NCBI RefSeq assembly: GCF_008923185.1
Contig: NZ_WBMT01000001.1
Coordinates: 558,001 to 622,000, forward strand
DNA length: 64,000 bases
Source of the DNA: Actinomadura rudentiformis
GTDB taxonomy: Bacteria > Actinomycetota > Actinomycetes > Streptosporangiales > Streptosporangiaceae
Reading direction: 5' to 3'
The notes under the pieces are model-generated. The model had not been told where the DNA came from and made no database searches. It saw only the letters and a program-made list of their open reading frames with translations. This document shows, one piece after another, positions 36,353 to 44,191 of this stretch. The position numbers and the translations under genes are program-made. Every line of letters begins with the position of its first letter. The stretch's first letter is position 1.

Positions 36353-36371
36353 GATCGCGTCTCCCGCGATC
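36353..36371. promoter_or_regulatory. Inverted repeat GATCGCG-N5-CGCGATC
   Basis: A perfect 7-base inverted repeat with a 5-base spacer, 25 bases upstream of the start of the response-regulator gene and ~105 bases before the divergent oxidoreductase. A candidate operator for either gene. Confidence 0.4.
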
Positions 36372-36476
36372 CCCCAAAGCCTACGTCGCCGGGCGAACGG
36401 TGCGGAGTCCTGAGACTGATCCCGGCCGTCCGCCCCGGTCGCACGCACGGGTGGGCGCATCGGCGATGATCAGAGC

Positions 36477-37535
36477 ATGGATCTGCGCGTTGCACTGATC
36501 GGCTTCGGCACCGGCGGCTCGGTTTTCCACGCCCCGCTGATCTCCTCGGTCCCGGGGCTGCGGCTGGCCGCCGTGGTCACGTCCGATCCAGGGCGCCAGG
36601 CGGCCGTCCGCCGGCGCCACCCGGACACGAACGTCCTGGACAGCGCGGATCGGCTGTGGGAGGCCACCGGGGTGTACGACCTGGTGGTGGTGACCGCGCC
36701 CAACCGCCTGCACGTGCCGCTGGCCCGGGAGGCCCTGAGCTGCGGGATGCCGGTGGTCGTCGACAAGCCGGTGGCGGCGTCGGCGGCCGACGCGCGGTCG
36801 CTCGCCGCGCTGAGCGCCGTCCGCGGCCTGCCCGTGATCCCGTTCCACAACCGGCGGTGGGACGGCGACTTCCGGACCGCCCGGACGCTCATCCGGGACG
36901 GCGCGCTGGGCGATGTGCGGCGCTTCGAGTCGCGCTTCGAACGGTGGCGGCCGCAGATCAAGCAGGGCTGGAAGGAGAGCGACGACCCGCGGGACGCCGG
37001 CGGGATCCTGTACGACCTGGGCTCGCACCTCATCGACCAGGCGATCCAACTCTTCGGCCGGCCGCGGCAGGTGTACGCGGAGATCGATGTGCGCAGGCCC
37101 GGCGCGGTGGCCCCGGACGACGTCTTCGTCGCGCTGGCCCACCCGGGCGGCGTGCGCTCCCACCTTTGGATGAGTGCGACCGCGGCGCAGCTGGGGCCGC
37201 GTTTCCGGGTGCTGGGCAGCCGTGCCGCCTACACGGTCAACGGGCTGGACGGCCAGGAGGACGCTCTGCGCGCGGGCGCGACTCCCCGGGACCGGGGCTG
37301 GGGCGTCACACCGCCCGAGGCGTTTGGGCGGATCGGCGCGCCCGGTGACGAACGCGCGCAGCCCACGGAGATGGGCGCGTACCAGGAGTTCTATGAGGGT
37401 GTCGAACGGGCCGTCCGCGGCGAGGCGCCCCCTCCTGTCACGCTGAGCGACGCCATCGTCGGCCTGGAGGTCATCGAGGCAGCCCTCCGTTCGGCCCGGG
37501 ACGGCCAGGTCGTCGAGTTGGGCGCCGCTCAGTAG
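36477..37535 (+). CDS. Gfo/Idh/MocA-family oxidoreductase
   Basis: 352 residues. The Rossmann loop is RVALIGFGTGGSVFHAPLIS. The family motif (EKP) appears as VDKPVAAS near residue 97, and the C-terminal domain has GGILYDLGSHLIDQAIQLFG with the conserved GSHLID. These NAD(P)-dependent enzymes act on sugars, inositol or related alcohols; the substrate is unknown. The ATG at 36477 is divergent from the two-component gene. The 3' end overlaps the convergent endonuclease/phosphatase gene by 7 bases. Confidence 0.92.
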   Translation: MDLRVALIGFGTGGSVFHAPLISSVPGLRLAAVVTSDPGRQAAVRRRHPDTNVLDSADRLWEATGVYDLVVVTAPNRLHVPLAREALSCGMPVVVDKPVAASAADARSLAALSAVRGLPVIPFHNRRWDGDFRTARTLIRDGALGDVRRFESRFERWRPQIKQGWKESDDPRDAGGILYDLGSHLIDQAIQLFGRPRQVYAEIDVRRPGAVAPDDVFVALAHPGGVRSHLWMSATAAQLGPRFRVLGSRAAYTVNGLDGQEDALRAGATPRDRGWGVTPPEAFGRIGAPGDERAQPTEMGAYQEFYEGVERAVRGEAPPPVTLSDAIVGLEVIEAALRSARDGQVVELGAAQ

Positions 37536-38320
37536 CGGAGGTCGGCCAGGACCCCGTAGTGGTCGGACGGGAGGATCCCGTCGACCGGCTCGGTGCCGAG
37601 GAGCCGGCAGCGCACGGGGTGACCGGCTCCCCCCGCCCGTGGCCAGGCGGAGAAGACGTAGTCGATCCGCCGGTCGGGGAAGAGCACCGGGCGTGCCCAG
37701 GGGTTGGTGTTGGCCCAGGTGTGCCCGGGAGTGCCGTCGCCCGCCAGCTCCCAGGCGTCGTAGAAGACGAGCCCCGGGGCGCACACGGCGGCACGGCCGG
37801 TGAGCATCCGGATCTCGTCGCTGTCAGGGCCGGCGTTGAAGTCACCACAGAGCACGACGGGCGCCGACGTGTCGGCCACCTTCCGCACGTACGCGCCGAG
37901 GTCGCGGACCTGCCCCTGGCGCTGGACGCTGTGCCCGAGCTTCCAGCCGAGCCCGATGCCGAACACGTGCACCGGCCCGCGCGGCCCGTCCGCTCGCGCG
38001 TACACCGCCAGGCCCGAGTCCCAGCCTTCCTGGTCGCCGAGCCGTTGCCGGCCCACCCGGGAGAGCGGCCAGCGGGACATGATCAGGATGCCCGACATCC
38101 CGCCGTCCTCCGAGCCGTCCTCGGGTGCGCCGAGGAAGGCGTGGTGGGGCAGGCCGAGGGCGTGCTTCAGCCGCTCGCCCTGGGTCTCGTCGGCGCTCTC
38201 CCAGGCCTCGGTGAACACCACCAGATCGGCCGCGGCGGCCTTGAGCACGTCGAGGATCGCCCGTTCGCGCTCGCGCCACGGACCGTACCGCGACCAGACG
38301 TTCCAGGTCGCCACCCGCAT
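37529..38320 (-). CDS. Endonuclease/exonuclease/phosphatase family protein
   Basis: 263 residues from MRVATWNVWSRYGPWRERER. The metal-dependent EEP fold is shown by the N-terminal TWNVW, VVFTEAW (metal Glu), GVHVFGI-like strand text, LCGDFNAGPDSDEIRML (catalytic Asp-Asn) and the C-terminal RRIDYVFSAW and SDHYGVLADL. It could cleave DNA, RNA or phospho-compounds. An upstream in-frame ATG at 38368 would add 16 residues; neither start has a strong ribosome binding site, and I prefer 38320 because the conserved strand starts there. Confidence 0.88.
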   Translation of the reverse strand: MRVATWNVWSRYGPWRERERAILDVLKAAAADLVVFTEAWESADETQGERLKHALGLPHHAFLGAPEDGSEDGGMSGILIMSRWPLSRVGRQRLGDQEGWDSGLAVYARADGPRGPVHVFGIGLGWKLGHSVQRQGQVRDLGAYVRKVADTSAPVVLCGDFNAGPDSDEIRMLTGRAAVCAPGLVFYDAWELAGDGTPGHTWANTNPWARPVLFPDRRIDYVFSAWPRAGGAGHPVRCRLLGTEPVDGILPSDHYGVLADLRY

Positions 38321-38424
38321 CGTGGTGTCGATCAACGGCCCGTACGGCTGGTCGATGTCGTAGCCCATTCCATGAGCGTTTCACCACCCGGCACGGTGTT
38401 CCAGTCCCATCGGACCCGATCCGG

Positions 38425-39219
38425 TCAGTCGAAGAGGTCGGGCTGCTCGCGGGTGATCTGGTCGTACAGCGGCTGGTAGTTGATCCAGCCGACCAGGTCG
38501 TTGCCGATCTGCGAGTGGGTCAGCTTGGCGTTCTCGGGCTCGATCGGGACCACCGTCCCGGCCGCCTTGGCCAGGAGCTGCACCTGGCACGAGCGCTCCA
38601 TCGTGATGAACCACCAGGCGGCGGCGTCGACCGTCTCGCCCACGGTGAGCAGGCCGTGGTTGCGCAGGATGACGGCCTTGTAGTCGCCCAGGGCGGCGGC
38701 GATGCGCTTGCCCTCCTCAAGATCGGTCACGACGCCGGTGTAGTCGTCGAAGAGCCCGTGGTCCTCGTAGAACGCGCAGACGTCCTGAGTGATGGGCTCC
38801 AGCTTCTGGCCGAGCGCGGAGATCGCGCGGCCGTGGGTGGAGTGGCTGTGCGCGGCGGCCACCACGCCGGGGCGGGCCTGGTGCACCTGCGAGTGGATGG
38901 CGAAGGCGGCCTCGTTGACCGGGTAGCGGCCCTCCACCACCTGGCCCTGGTGGTTGACCAGGATCAGGTCGCTGACCTTGATGTGCTTGAAGGACATGCC
39001 GAACGGGTTGACCCAGAAATGGTCGGTGTGCTCGGGGTCGCGGGTGGTGATGTGACCGGCCACGCCCTCCTCGAACCCGAACTTGCCGAAGATCCGCAAC
39101 GCGGCCGTGAGCCGTTCCTTGCGGTGCCGGCGCTCGTCCTCGACGGTGTCGAAGGACGGGGGCAGCCGGAAGATCAAGTCGGTCGCCAGCTTGTCGAGGA
39201 ACTTCTCTTCGTCGGACAC
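38425..39219 (-). CDS. Class II aldolase/adducin family protein
   Basis: 264 residues with the zinc-binding class II aldolase fold: GFEEGVAGHITTRDPEHTDH, HSQVHQARPGVVAAAHSHST (metal histidines HSH), ITQDVCAFYEDHGLFDDYTG and AVILRNHGLLTVGETVDAAA (third His). Such proteins act as fuculose/ribulose-phosphate-type aldolases, or decarboxylases, so the substrate is not settled. The GTG at 39219 follows AAGGAG at good spacing. Divergent from the PucR regulator, with a possible operator in the gap. Confidence 0.9.
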   Translation of the reverse strand: MSDEEKFLDKLATDLIFRLPPSFDTVEDERRHRKERLTAALRIFGKFGFEEGVAGHITTRDPEHTDHFWVNPFGMSFKHIKVSDLILVNHQGQVVEGRYPVNEAAFAIHSQVHQARPGVVAAAHSHSTHGRAISALGQKLEPITQDVCAFYEDHGLFDDYTGVVTDLEEGKRIAAALGDYKAVILRNHGLLTVGETVDAAAWWFITMERSCQVQLLAKAAGTVVPIEPENAKLTHSQIGNDLVGWINYQPLYDQITREQPDLFD

Positions 39220-39308
39220 GGGGACACTCCTTCGATTGTCTCGTACCACCAAACATCATCGGTGACCCCGTCGCCTAGGCTGATTTGGTCCAAGCAGGAG
39301 GGCGGCCG

Positions 39309-39325
39309 TTGTCCCAGGCGGACAA
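39309..39325. promoter_or_regulatory. Inverted repeat TTGTCC-N5-GGACAA
   Basis: Perfect 6-base arms separated by CAGGC in the divergent gap between the aldolase and the PucR gene, 27 bases before the PucR start. A TAGGCT hexamer at 39273-39278 could be a -10 box. A candidate site for autoregulation by PucR. Confidence 0.4.
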
Positions 39326-39351
39326 TGAGTGAGGCGAGGAGGGCGACGCGC

Positions 39352-40470
39352 ATGGCGCCACCGGACGCCGACCCGTTCCTCAGACTGCTGCTGGAGCGGA
39401 GCGCCGACCCCGCTCTGCTGGACACGACGGTCCGGGCCGCTCGGAGCAAGTCCGAGCTGGTCGCGACCCTGCCGGAGGAGGAGACCCGGCGCCACACCCA
39501 GGCCCTCCTCAGCGGCGTCCTGGCCGCGCTGGCCAACGATGGCGAGCCCGGGGAGGACCTCTTCCAGGCAGCGGAACGGCTCGGTTCGGATCGTGCCCGC
39601 CAAGGGGTCCCGGTGGCCGCGCTCCTTGACGGCTTCCAGGCGGGCCGGTCGCACCTGGTCCGGCTGCTGATCGGCGAGGGACGTGAGCTCGGGGTGCCCG
39701 CGGGCGCGCTGCTCGACGGCGTCACCCGGATCGACGACATCACCACCGCTCTCGTCCACCGCATGGTGCACGCCCACCGCATCGCCGAGCTGGAGATGGC
39801 CCGCACCACGCGGGAAGGCCACATCCAGATGTTGCGCCAGCTCCTGCACGGGGAGTACGAACCGGTCCTCGCCCCGCTCGATCCCGCCGTCCCGTACCAC
39901 TGCGTGGTCTCCGACGTCAGCGACCCGGCCGTGGCAGCCGGGATCGAAGCCGCCCTCACGGCGGCCGGGCACGGCCTCTGCGGGATCGTCGACGGACGGC
40001 TGGCGGCGCTCGTCACCCGATTGCCGGCGTTCCCAGCGGACACCCCCCTCCTGGTGGCCGCCCCGGCGGTGCCTCCCGCCGAGATCGCACCGCTGTACGA
40101 GCTGGGACAGCGGGCGTTGCGGGCGGGTCGCACCGCCGGGCTGCACGGCCTGCGGAGCCTGACCGACCTTGCGCTGCTCACGGTCACCCAAGCGGAGCCC
40201 GCGCTCGGGCGTCTGCTGGCCGGCGCGCTGCTCGGCAAGCTCGACGGCGACGACCCCTTCCACCGGGAGCTCGCCGAAACCGCGCTGGCGTACCTGGACC
40301 ACGGCGGCCGGATCGACGACACGGCGGCCGCGCTGCACGTCCACGGCAACACGGTGAAATACCGGCTCCGGCGCCTTCGCGAGCTGACGGGCCGGTCGCC
40401 GTCCGAGGCCGCCGGAGCCGAGCCCACCGCGCACTGGTGGTGGGCGCTGCGCAGTTGGCTGGGCCGTTAA
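39352..40470 (+). CDS. PucR-family (CdaR-like) transcriptional regulator
   Basis: 372 residues. The C-terminal HTH is diagnostic: LAYLDHGGRIDDTAAALHVH then GNTVKYRLRRLRELTG (PucR-type HTH_30). The N-terminal ~280 residues are helical and resemble the GGDEF-like/ligand region of PucR/CdaR activators. Such regulators respond to small metabolites and often sit beside the genes they control, so the divergent class II aldolase is a likely target. The ATG at 39352 follows GAGGAGG; the ATG at 39325 is an alternative. Confidence 0.88.
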   Translation: MAPPDADPFLRLLLERSADPALLDTTVRAARSKSELVATLPEEETRRHTQALLSGVLAALANDGEPGEDLFQAAERLGSDRARQGVPVAALLDGFQAGRSHLVRLLIGEGRELGVPAGALLDGVTRIDDITTALVHRMVHAHRIAELEMARTTREGHIQMLRQLLHGEYEPVLAPLDPAVPYHCVVSDVSDPAVAAGIEAALTAAGHGLCGIVDGRLAALVTRLPAFPADTPLLVAAPAVPPAEIAPLYELGQRALRAGRTAGLHGLRSLTDLALLTVTQAEPALGRLLAGALLGKLDGDDPFHRELAETALAYLDHGGRIDDTAAALHVHGNTVKYRLRRLRELTGRSPSEAAGAEPTAHWWWALRSWLGR

Positions 40471-40529
40471 GGAAAGCTGGTTGGGCCGTCGATGAAAACC
40501 TGGGCGCAACACACTTTCTAGGGGGCGTT

Positions 40530-41402
40530 TTGAGCCAAGTGAAGGTCAGCACGGTGATGTGGCCGACGGAGCCGTGGCCGGAGGCGGGCGGGCTCTGGCG
40601 GCGTGCCGAGGAGCTGGGGTTCCACGCCGCGCTGGTGTACGACCACATCGCCTGGCGCGGGATCACGCCCTGGTACGACGCGTACAGCACGCTGTCCGCC
40701 GCGGCGGGGATCACCTCGCGGATCCGGCTGGGCACGCTCGTCACCTCGCCCAACTTCCGCCATCCGGTGCCCACCGCGCACGCGGCCAGGACCATCGACC
40801 ACATCAGCGGTGGCCGGTTCACGCTGGGAATCGGCGCGGGCGGCATGAATCGCAGCTCCGACGCCGGGATCCTCGGCGACGGGGAGTGGACGGCCCGGGA
40901 ACGCGCCGGGAGGTTCGCCGAATGGACGGACCTCATGGACGCGTTGCTGCGCGGGTCCGAGGTGACCTTCGACGGCACGTACTACTCGGCTCGCGAGGTG
41001 CTGACGTCGCCAGGGTGCGTCCAGCGGCCACGGCTGCCGTTCGCGATCGCCGCCACCGGGCCGCGCGGTCTCCGGGTGGCCGCTCGCCAGGCCGGCATGT
41101 GGGTCACCACCGGCAGCCGCGAGCTCCGCCACGACCCGCAGGAGGCGGTGCGCCGGCAGCTGGAAGGACTGCGGGAGGCGTGCGAGGCCGAAGGGCGCGA
41201 CCCGGGTGAGCTGCGGCGGCTGTTCCTCACCGGCTTCACCGAGGAGCCCTGGCTGGAGTCGCCCGAGGCGTTCGCTGATCTCGCCGGTCGCTACGCCGAG
41301 CTTGGCATCACCGACATCGGCCTCCATTGGCCGCGTCCCGGCACCGACTGGGACGCCGACATGAAGGTCTTCGAGGCCGTCGCGAGCGCGCACCGCGGCT
41401 GA
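40530..41402 (+). CDS. LLM-class flavin-dependent oxidoreductase (luciferase-like)
   Basis: 290 residues of a bacterial-luciferase-like barrel: LWRRAEELGFHAALVYDHIA, ITSRIRLGTLVTSPNFRHPV, AARTIDHISGGRFTLGIGAG and PFAIAATGPRGLRVAARQAG. In this family F420 or FMN is the cofactor; in actinobacteria F420 is common, but that is not decided by sequence here. The start is TTG at 40530 after GGGGGCG; a GTG three codons later is an alternative. It lies 59 bases after the PucR gene on the same strand. Confidence 0.87.
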   Translation: MSQVKVSTVMWPTEPWPEAGGLWRRAEELGFHAALVYDHIAWRGITPWYDAYSTLSAAAGITSRIRLGTLVTSPNFRHPVPTAHAARTIDHISGGRFTLGIGAGGMNRSSDAGILGDGEWTARERAGRFAEWTDLMDALLRGSEVTFDGTYYSAREVLTSPGCVQRPRLPFAIAATGPRGLRVAARQAGMWVTTGSRELRHDPQEAVRRQLEGLREACEAEGRDPGELRRLFLTGFTEEPWLESPEAFADLAGRYAELGITDIGLHWPRPGTDWDADMKVFEAVASAHRG

Positions 41403-41459
41403 ACCGCTTGTGATCGAACGGCTGGACCACCGGCCGCCGCCGCGCTAGGCTCCGGACCG

Positions 41460-41473
41460 ACCGTCTAGACGGT
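41460..41473. promoter_or_regulatory. TetR operator palindrome ACCGTCTAGACGGT
   Basis: A perfect 14-base palindrome ending 8 bases before the TetR start codon, with a TAGGCT -10-like hexamer at 41445-41450 just upstream. Its position suggests autorepression of the TetR-SMR operon. Confidence 0.65.
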
Positions 41474-41481
41474 TTGGAGGC

Positions 41482-42015
41482 ATGATGCGGGACCGGATCC
41501 TGGACGCGGTCGAACGGATGCTCGTCGCGGGCGGCGCGGACGCCGTCAGGCTGGACGCCGTCGCCGCCGAGGCGGGGGTCAGCAAGGGCGGGCTGCTCCA
41601 TCACTTCGGGTCCAAGCGCGCCCTGATCGAGGGGGTGCTCGGCCGGTTGGTGGACCGGTTCGAGGCGGTGCTGCCACCGCCGGGATCCCCGCCGGGCGCG
41701 TTCACCCGGGCCTGGCTGGAGGCGACCATCCCGGTGGACGACGTTCCGGCGCGGGACCGGTTCGACCAGGTGTCGGTGGCGCTGCTCGCCGGGATGTCCG
41801 GCGGCCCGGAGGTGCTGGGCGCGCTGCGGCGCTGCTACGAGCTCTGGCAGCGGCGGATCGCCGACGACGGCCTCGATCCGGCGACCACCACCCTCGTGCG
41901 GCTCGCGGTGGACGGGTGGTGGCTGGCGCGGCTGCTCGACCTGGCCCCGCCACGCGACGACCTCCACCGGGAGGTCCGCGCCCGGCTGAGCGAACTGATC
42001 CCTGGAGGCGACTGA
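41482..42015 (+). CDS. TetR-family transcriptional repressor
   Basis: 177 residues. The HTH is RILDAVERMLVAGGADAVRL, DAVAAEAGVSKGGLLHHFGS and KRALIEGVLGRL, a standard TetR N terminus. The C-terminal ligand domain is short. The ATG at 41482 (or the next ATG) follows TTTGGAGGC. It starts a probable three-gene operon with an SMR exporter and a DUF5360 membrane protein, and a perfect palindrome overlaps its upstream region. It probably represses the exporter until a toxic cation or antibiotic binds. Confidence 0.92.
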   Translation: MMRDRILDAVERMLVAGGADAVRLDAVAAEAGVSKGGLLHHFGSKRALIEGVLGRLVDRFEAVLPPPGSPPGAFTRAWLEATIPVDDVPARDRFDQVSVALLAGMSGGPEVLGALRRCYELWQRRIADDGLDPATTTLVRLAVDGWWLARLLDLAPPRDDLHREVRARLSELIPGGD

Positions 42016-42016
42016 A

Positions 42017-42346
42017 GTGCCGTACGTGCTGCTCGGGCTGGCCATCGCCGCCGAGGTGACCGCGACCCTGTCGCTGAGGGCCTCGGAGGGGTTCTCGAAG
42101 TTCGGCCCGTCCGCGATCGTGGTGGTCGGCTACGCCGTCTCGTTCCTCCTGCTGGCCAAGGCGCTGACGGCGCTGAACGTGGGCCCGGTCTACGCGATCT
42201 GGTCGGCGCTCGGCACGGTGGGCGCCTTCGCGGGCGGCGTGCTGCTCTTCGGCGAGCCGGTCAGGCCGGTGGCCGTCATCGGCGCGGGCATCATCGTGGC
42301 CGGCGTGATCGTGATGAATCTCGGCGGCGGGATGAGCCACGGATGA
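42017..42346 (+). CDS. SMR-family multidrug efflux protein
   Basis: 109 residues with four transmembrane helices and the SMR core: VLLGLAIAAEVTATLSLRAS (conserved Glu near residue 13), GYAVSFLLLAKALTAL, VGPVYAIWSALGTVGAFAGG and ending VAGVIVMNLGGG. SMR proteins export quaternary ammonium compounds and other cations as dimers. The GTG at 42017 follows the TetR stop by 1 base, so translation is coupled. Its stop overlaps the next ATG. Confidence 0.93.
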   Translation: MPYVLLGLAIAAEVTATLSLRASEGFSKFGPSAIVVVGYAVSFLLLAKALTALNVGPVYAIWSALGTVGAFAGGVLLFGEPVRPVAVIGAGIIVAGVIVMNLGGGMSHG

Positions 42347-42759
42347 ACGAGCGGATCCTCGGGCCGACCAAGGTCGCCATGCTGCTGACCGACGTGGGCT
42401 TCCTGCTGTACTGGATCGTCGCGTGCGGCGGGCTGATCCCTCAGGAACTGGCGTACAAGGACTACGCCGATCCCATCCTGAGCGACTGGAACACCTCGTT
42501 CCTCCCGCTCGATCTGGCCGCGAGCCTGACCGGGCTGGCGAGCCTCTGCCGGCCGCGGGGCTGGCAGACGCTGATGACGGTCTCGCTCACGCTGACGAGC
42601 ACGGCGGGCCTGCAGGCGATCGCGTTCTGGGCCCTGCGGGGCGACTTCTCGCTCACCTGGTGGCTGCCGAACCTCTTCCTGCTGCTCTTCCCGCTGCCCT
42701 TCCTGGCGGGCGCGTTCAGGCTTGGCGGCGGCGGCGCCGGCGCGAGGCCTCCTGGCTGA
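42343..42759 (+). CDS. DUF5360 family membrane protein
   Basis: 138 residues, four hydrophobic spans: VAMLLTDVGFLLYWIVACGG, LPLDLAASLTGLASL, TLMTVSLTLTSTAGLQAIAF and WWLPNLFLLLFPLPFLAGAF. The order and spacing match DUF5360 (YvaD-like), which is often next to SMR transporters. The ATG at 42343 overlaps the stop of the SMR gene (ATGA). Function unknown; possibly an accessory of the exporter. The 3' end overlaps the convergent YkvA gene by 44 bases. Confidence 0.85.
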   Translation: MNERILGPTKVAMLLTDVGFLLYWIVACGGLIPQELAYKDYADPILSDWNTSFLPLDLAASLTGLASLCRPRGWQTLMTVSLTLTSTAGLQAIAFWALRGDFSLTWWLPNLFLLLFPLPFLAGAFRLGGGGAGARPPG

Positions 42760-43090
42760 ACGCGATGACCAGCCACGTCAGGGCGGTGGCGTCGTCGACG
42801 ATCCCGAAGGGGAGCAGCGGGTCGGGGACGATGTCGATCGGCGACACGATGTAGACCACCGCGGCGATCATGGCGGCGATCTTCCCGGTGCTCGTCCGGT
42901 AGTACGTCTCGACCGCCGAACGGCCGGTCACGCGGTCCTTGGAGCGGCGGCGGAGCCGAAGGATTCCGGCGACGACCGACACCGCACCGAGCGTCATCAG
43001 GATCGAGCCGGCCACGTCGAGGTCTGTGGCGAACAGCAGAATCGTGCCTGCGAGGAGAAGGGGAAGACCGAGCCAGACCATGGACACCAC
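42716..43090 (-). CDS. YkvA-family (DUF1232) membrane protein
   Basis: 124 residues. The DUF1232 motif is IAAVVYIVSPIDIVPDPLLP, with FGIVDDATALTWLVIAFSQE following, preceded by two hydrophobic spans (GLPLLLAGTILLFATDLD, GSILMTLGAVSVVAGILRL). Members are small membrane proteins of unknown role. I keep the ATG at 43090; the ATG at 43081 is possible. It overlaps the 3' end of the DUF5360 gene on the other strand by 44 bases. Confidence 0.85.
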   Translation of the reverse strand: MVSMVWLGLPLLLAGTILLFATDLDVAGSILMTLGAVSVVAGILRLRRRSKDRVTGRSAVETYYRTSTGKIAAMIAAVVYIVSPIDIVPDPLLPFGIVDDATALTWLVIAFSQEASRRRRRRQA

Positions 43091-43099
43091 CGTATGTAG

Positions 43100-43657
43100 T
43101 TACATTCGGTATTGCCCGCCCTCCTCGCCCCATTCGCCGAACGGCGGAATTTCCCCGGCGTCCATGGCCGCGCACGCCTCGTCGCCCAGGCGGACGAAGA
43201 CGAGCCGCCGCACGCCCAGGCGCCGGGCCGCCTCCGCGGTCTCCTCCACGTCGCAGCCGTCCGCCCCGGCGAACACCAGATCCGCACCCTCCGCCCAGTC
43301 GGGCAGCTTGACGAACTCCGGCGCCCACACCGCGGCCCGATGACCCCGGGTGATCTTGTAGCCGTGCACGCCCGCGCGGGGATGCGCGACCGGCAGCGGG
43401 TCGACGTGAAGGGTGCCGTGGCAGTACGGCGCCACGGCAGGTTCGAGCATGCCGGACTCGTGGGCGATCCGGTGGAGGTCGGCGCGGAGGGGCCCTTGCT
43501 CGTCGGTGACCAGCCAGGCGTGCACGTTCTCCGGCGGTTCGGAGCCCGGCCCGCCGTCGAGACCCACCCGCGTGTGGCCGTACTCGACCAGCAGGCCCGC
43601 CGGTGCGAACCGGGGCGACCTGGCCGTCCCGATTCCGAGCAGCATCAGCCGTGCCAC
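43100..43657 (-). CDS. Metallo-hydrolase-like protein without HxHxDH
   Basis: 185 residues starting MARLMLLGIGTARSPRFAPA. The N terminus and GLDGGPGSEPPENVHAWL recall MBL-fold hydrolases, and VFAGADGCDVEETAEAARRL follows the usual rhythm. The canonical HxHxDH metal motif is absent, so it is a truncated or divergent member of the fold with doubtful catalysis. The ATG at 43657 fits. It lies 57 bases from the VOC gene (stop at 43715) and is followed by YkvA on the same strand 9 bases on. Confidence 0.7.
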   Translation of the reverse strand: MARLMLLGIGTARSPRFAPAGLLVEYGHTRVGLDGGPGSEPPENVHAWLVTDEQGPLRADLHRIAHESGMLEPAVAPYCHGTLHVDPLPVAHPRAGVHGYKITRGHRAAVWAPEFVKLPDWAEGADLVFAGADGCDVEETAEAARRLGVRRLVFVRLGDEACAAMDAGEIPPFGEWGEEGGQYRM

Positions 43658-43714
43658 CCTCCGATCGTCACCCCGCCGCGCCGCCGCGTCCAGACCCCGA
43701 TGGTCGGGCGGGGG

Positions 43715-44101
43715 TCAAGTTCCGGAGGCCGGCCGGTAGGTGCCGAAGCTCCACAGGTGCCCTTCCGGATCGCGCACGGTGTAGCCGCGGCTGCCGTAGT
43801 CCTCGTCCTTGAGGGGCAGGACCACCTCCGCTCCCGCCGCGACGGCGCGCTCATGGTGCGCGTCGGGGTCGTCCACGATCAGGTAGAGCCAGCAGCGCCC
43901 CGTCCGGAGGGTGTCGTCCTCCCTCGTCGAGCCGAGCATGATCATGCCGCCGTCGTCCCAGGCGAGCTCCGCGTGCGCCACCGTGCCGTCCGGGCCCTCC
44001 GCCACGAAGTGCTCGGTGAGACCGAACGCGCCGGTGAGCCACTTGATCGCCGCCGGGGCGTCGTCGTAGCTCAGCGCGGGAAAGACCGTCGGTGCCGTCA
44101 T
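43715..44101 (-). CDS. VOC-family (glyoxalase/bleomycin-resistance-like) protein
   Basis: 128 residues: MTAPTVFPALSYDDAPAAIK, WLTGAFGLTEHFVAEGPDGT, MIMLGSTREDDTLRTGRCWL and YTVRDPEGHLWSFGTYRP. The VOC fold and the C-terminal DPEGHLWSFGTY are typical of the PhnB/glyoxalase group. The ATG at 44101 has AAGGAGGCAGG upstream and replaces a weaker ATG 8 residues earlier. It is downstream of an AraC regulator in the same orientation (90-base gap), which may control it. Confidence 0.9.
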   Translation of the reverse strand: MTAPTVFPALSYDDAPAAIKWLTGAFGLTEHFVAEGPDGTVAHAELAWDDGGMIMLGSTREDDTLRTGRCWLYLIVDDPDAHHERAVAAGAEVVLPLKDEDYGSRGYTVRDPEGHLWSFGTYRPASGT

Positions 44102-44191
44102 GATTCCTGCCTCCTTCGCCGTCATGCCGATGCTGACGACGGTAGGAGCCGGGTCGTGCGGCCGTATTGGACGAATGAGACCTGCCGCGGG

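Noticed and set aside
34721..36469. A long plus-strand frame opposite the flavin reductase part
   Set aside because: Rich in Gly/Val/Asp with no motif; the minus strand carries clear receiver, FAD and kinase motifs.
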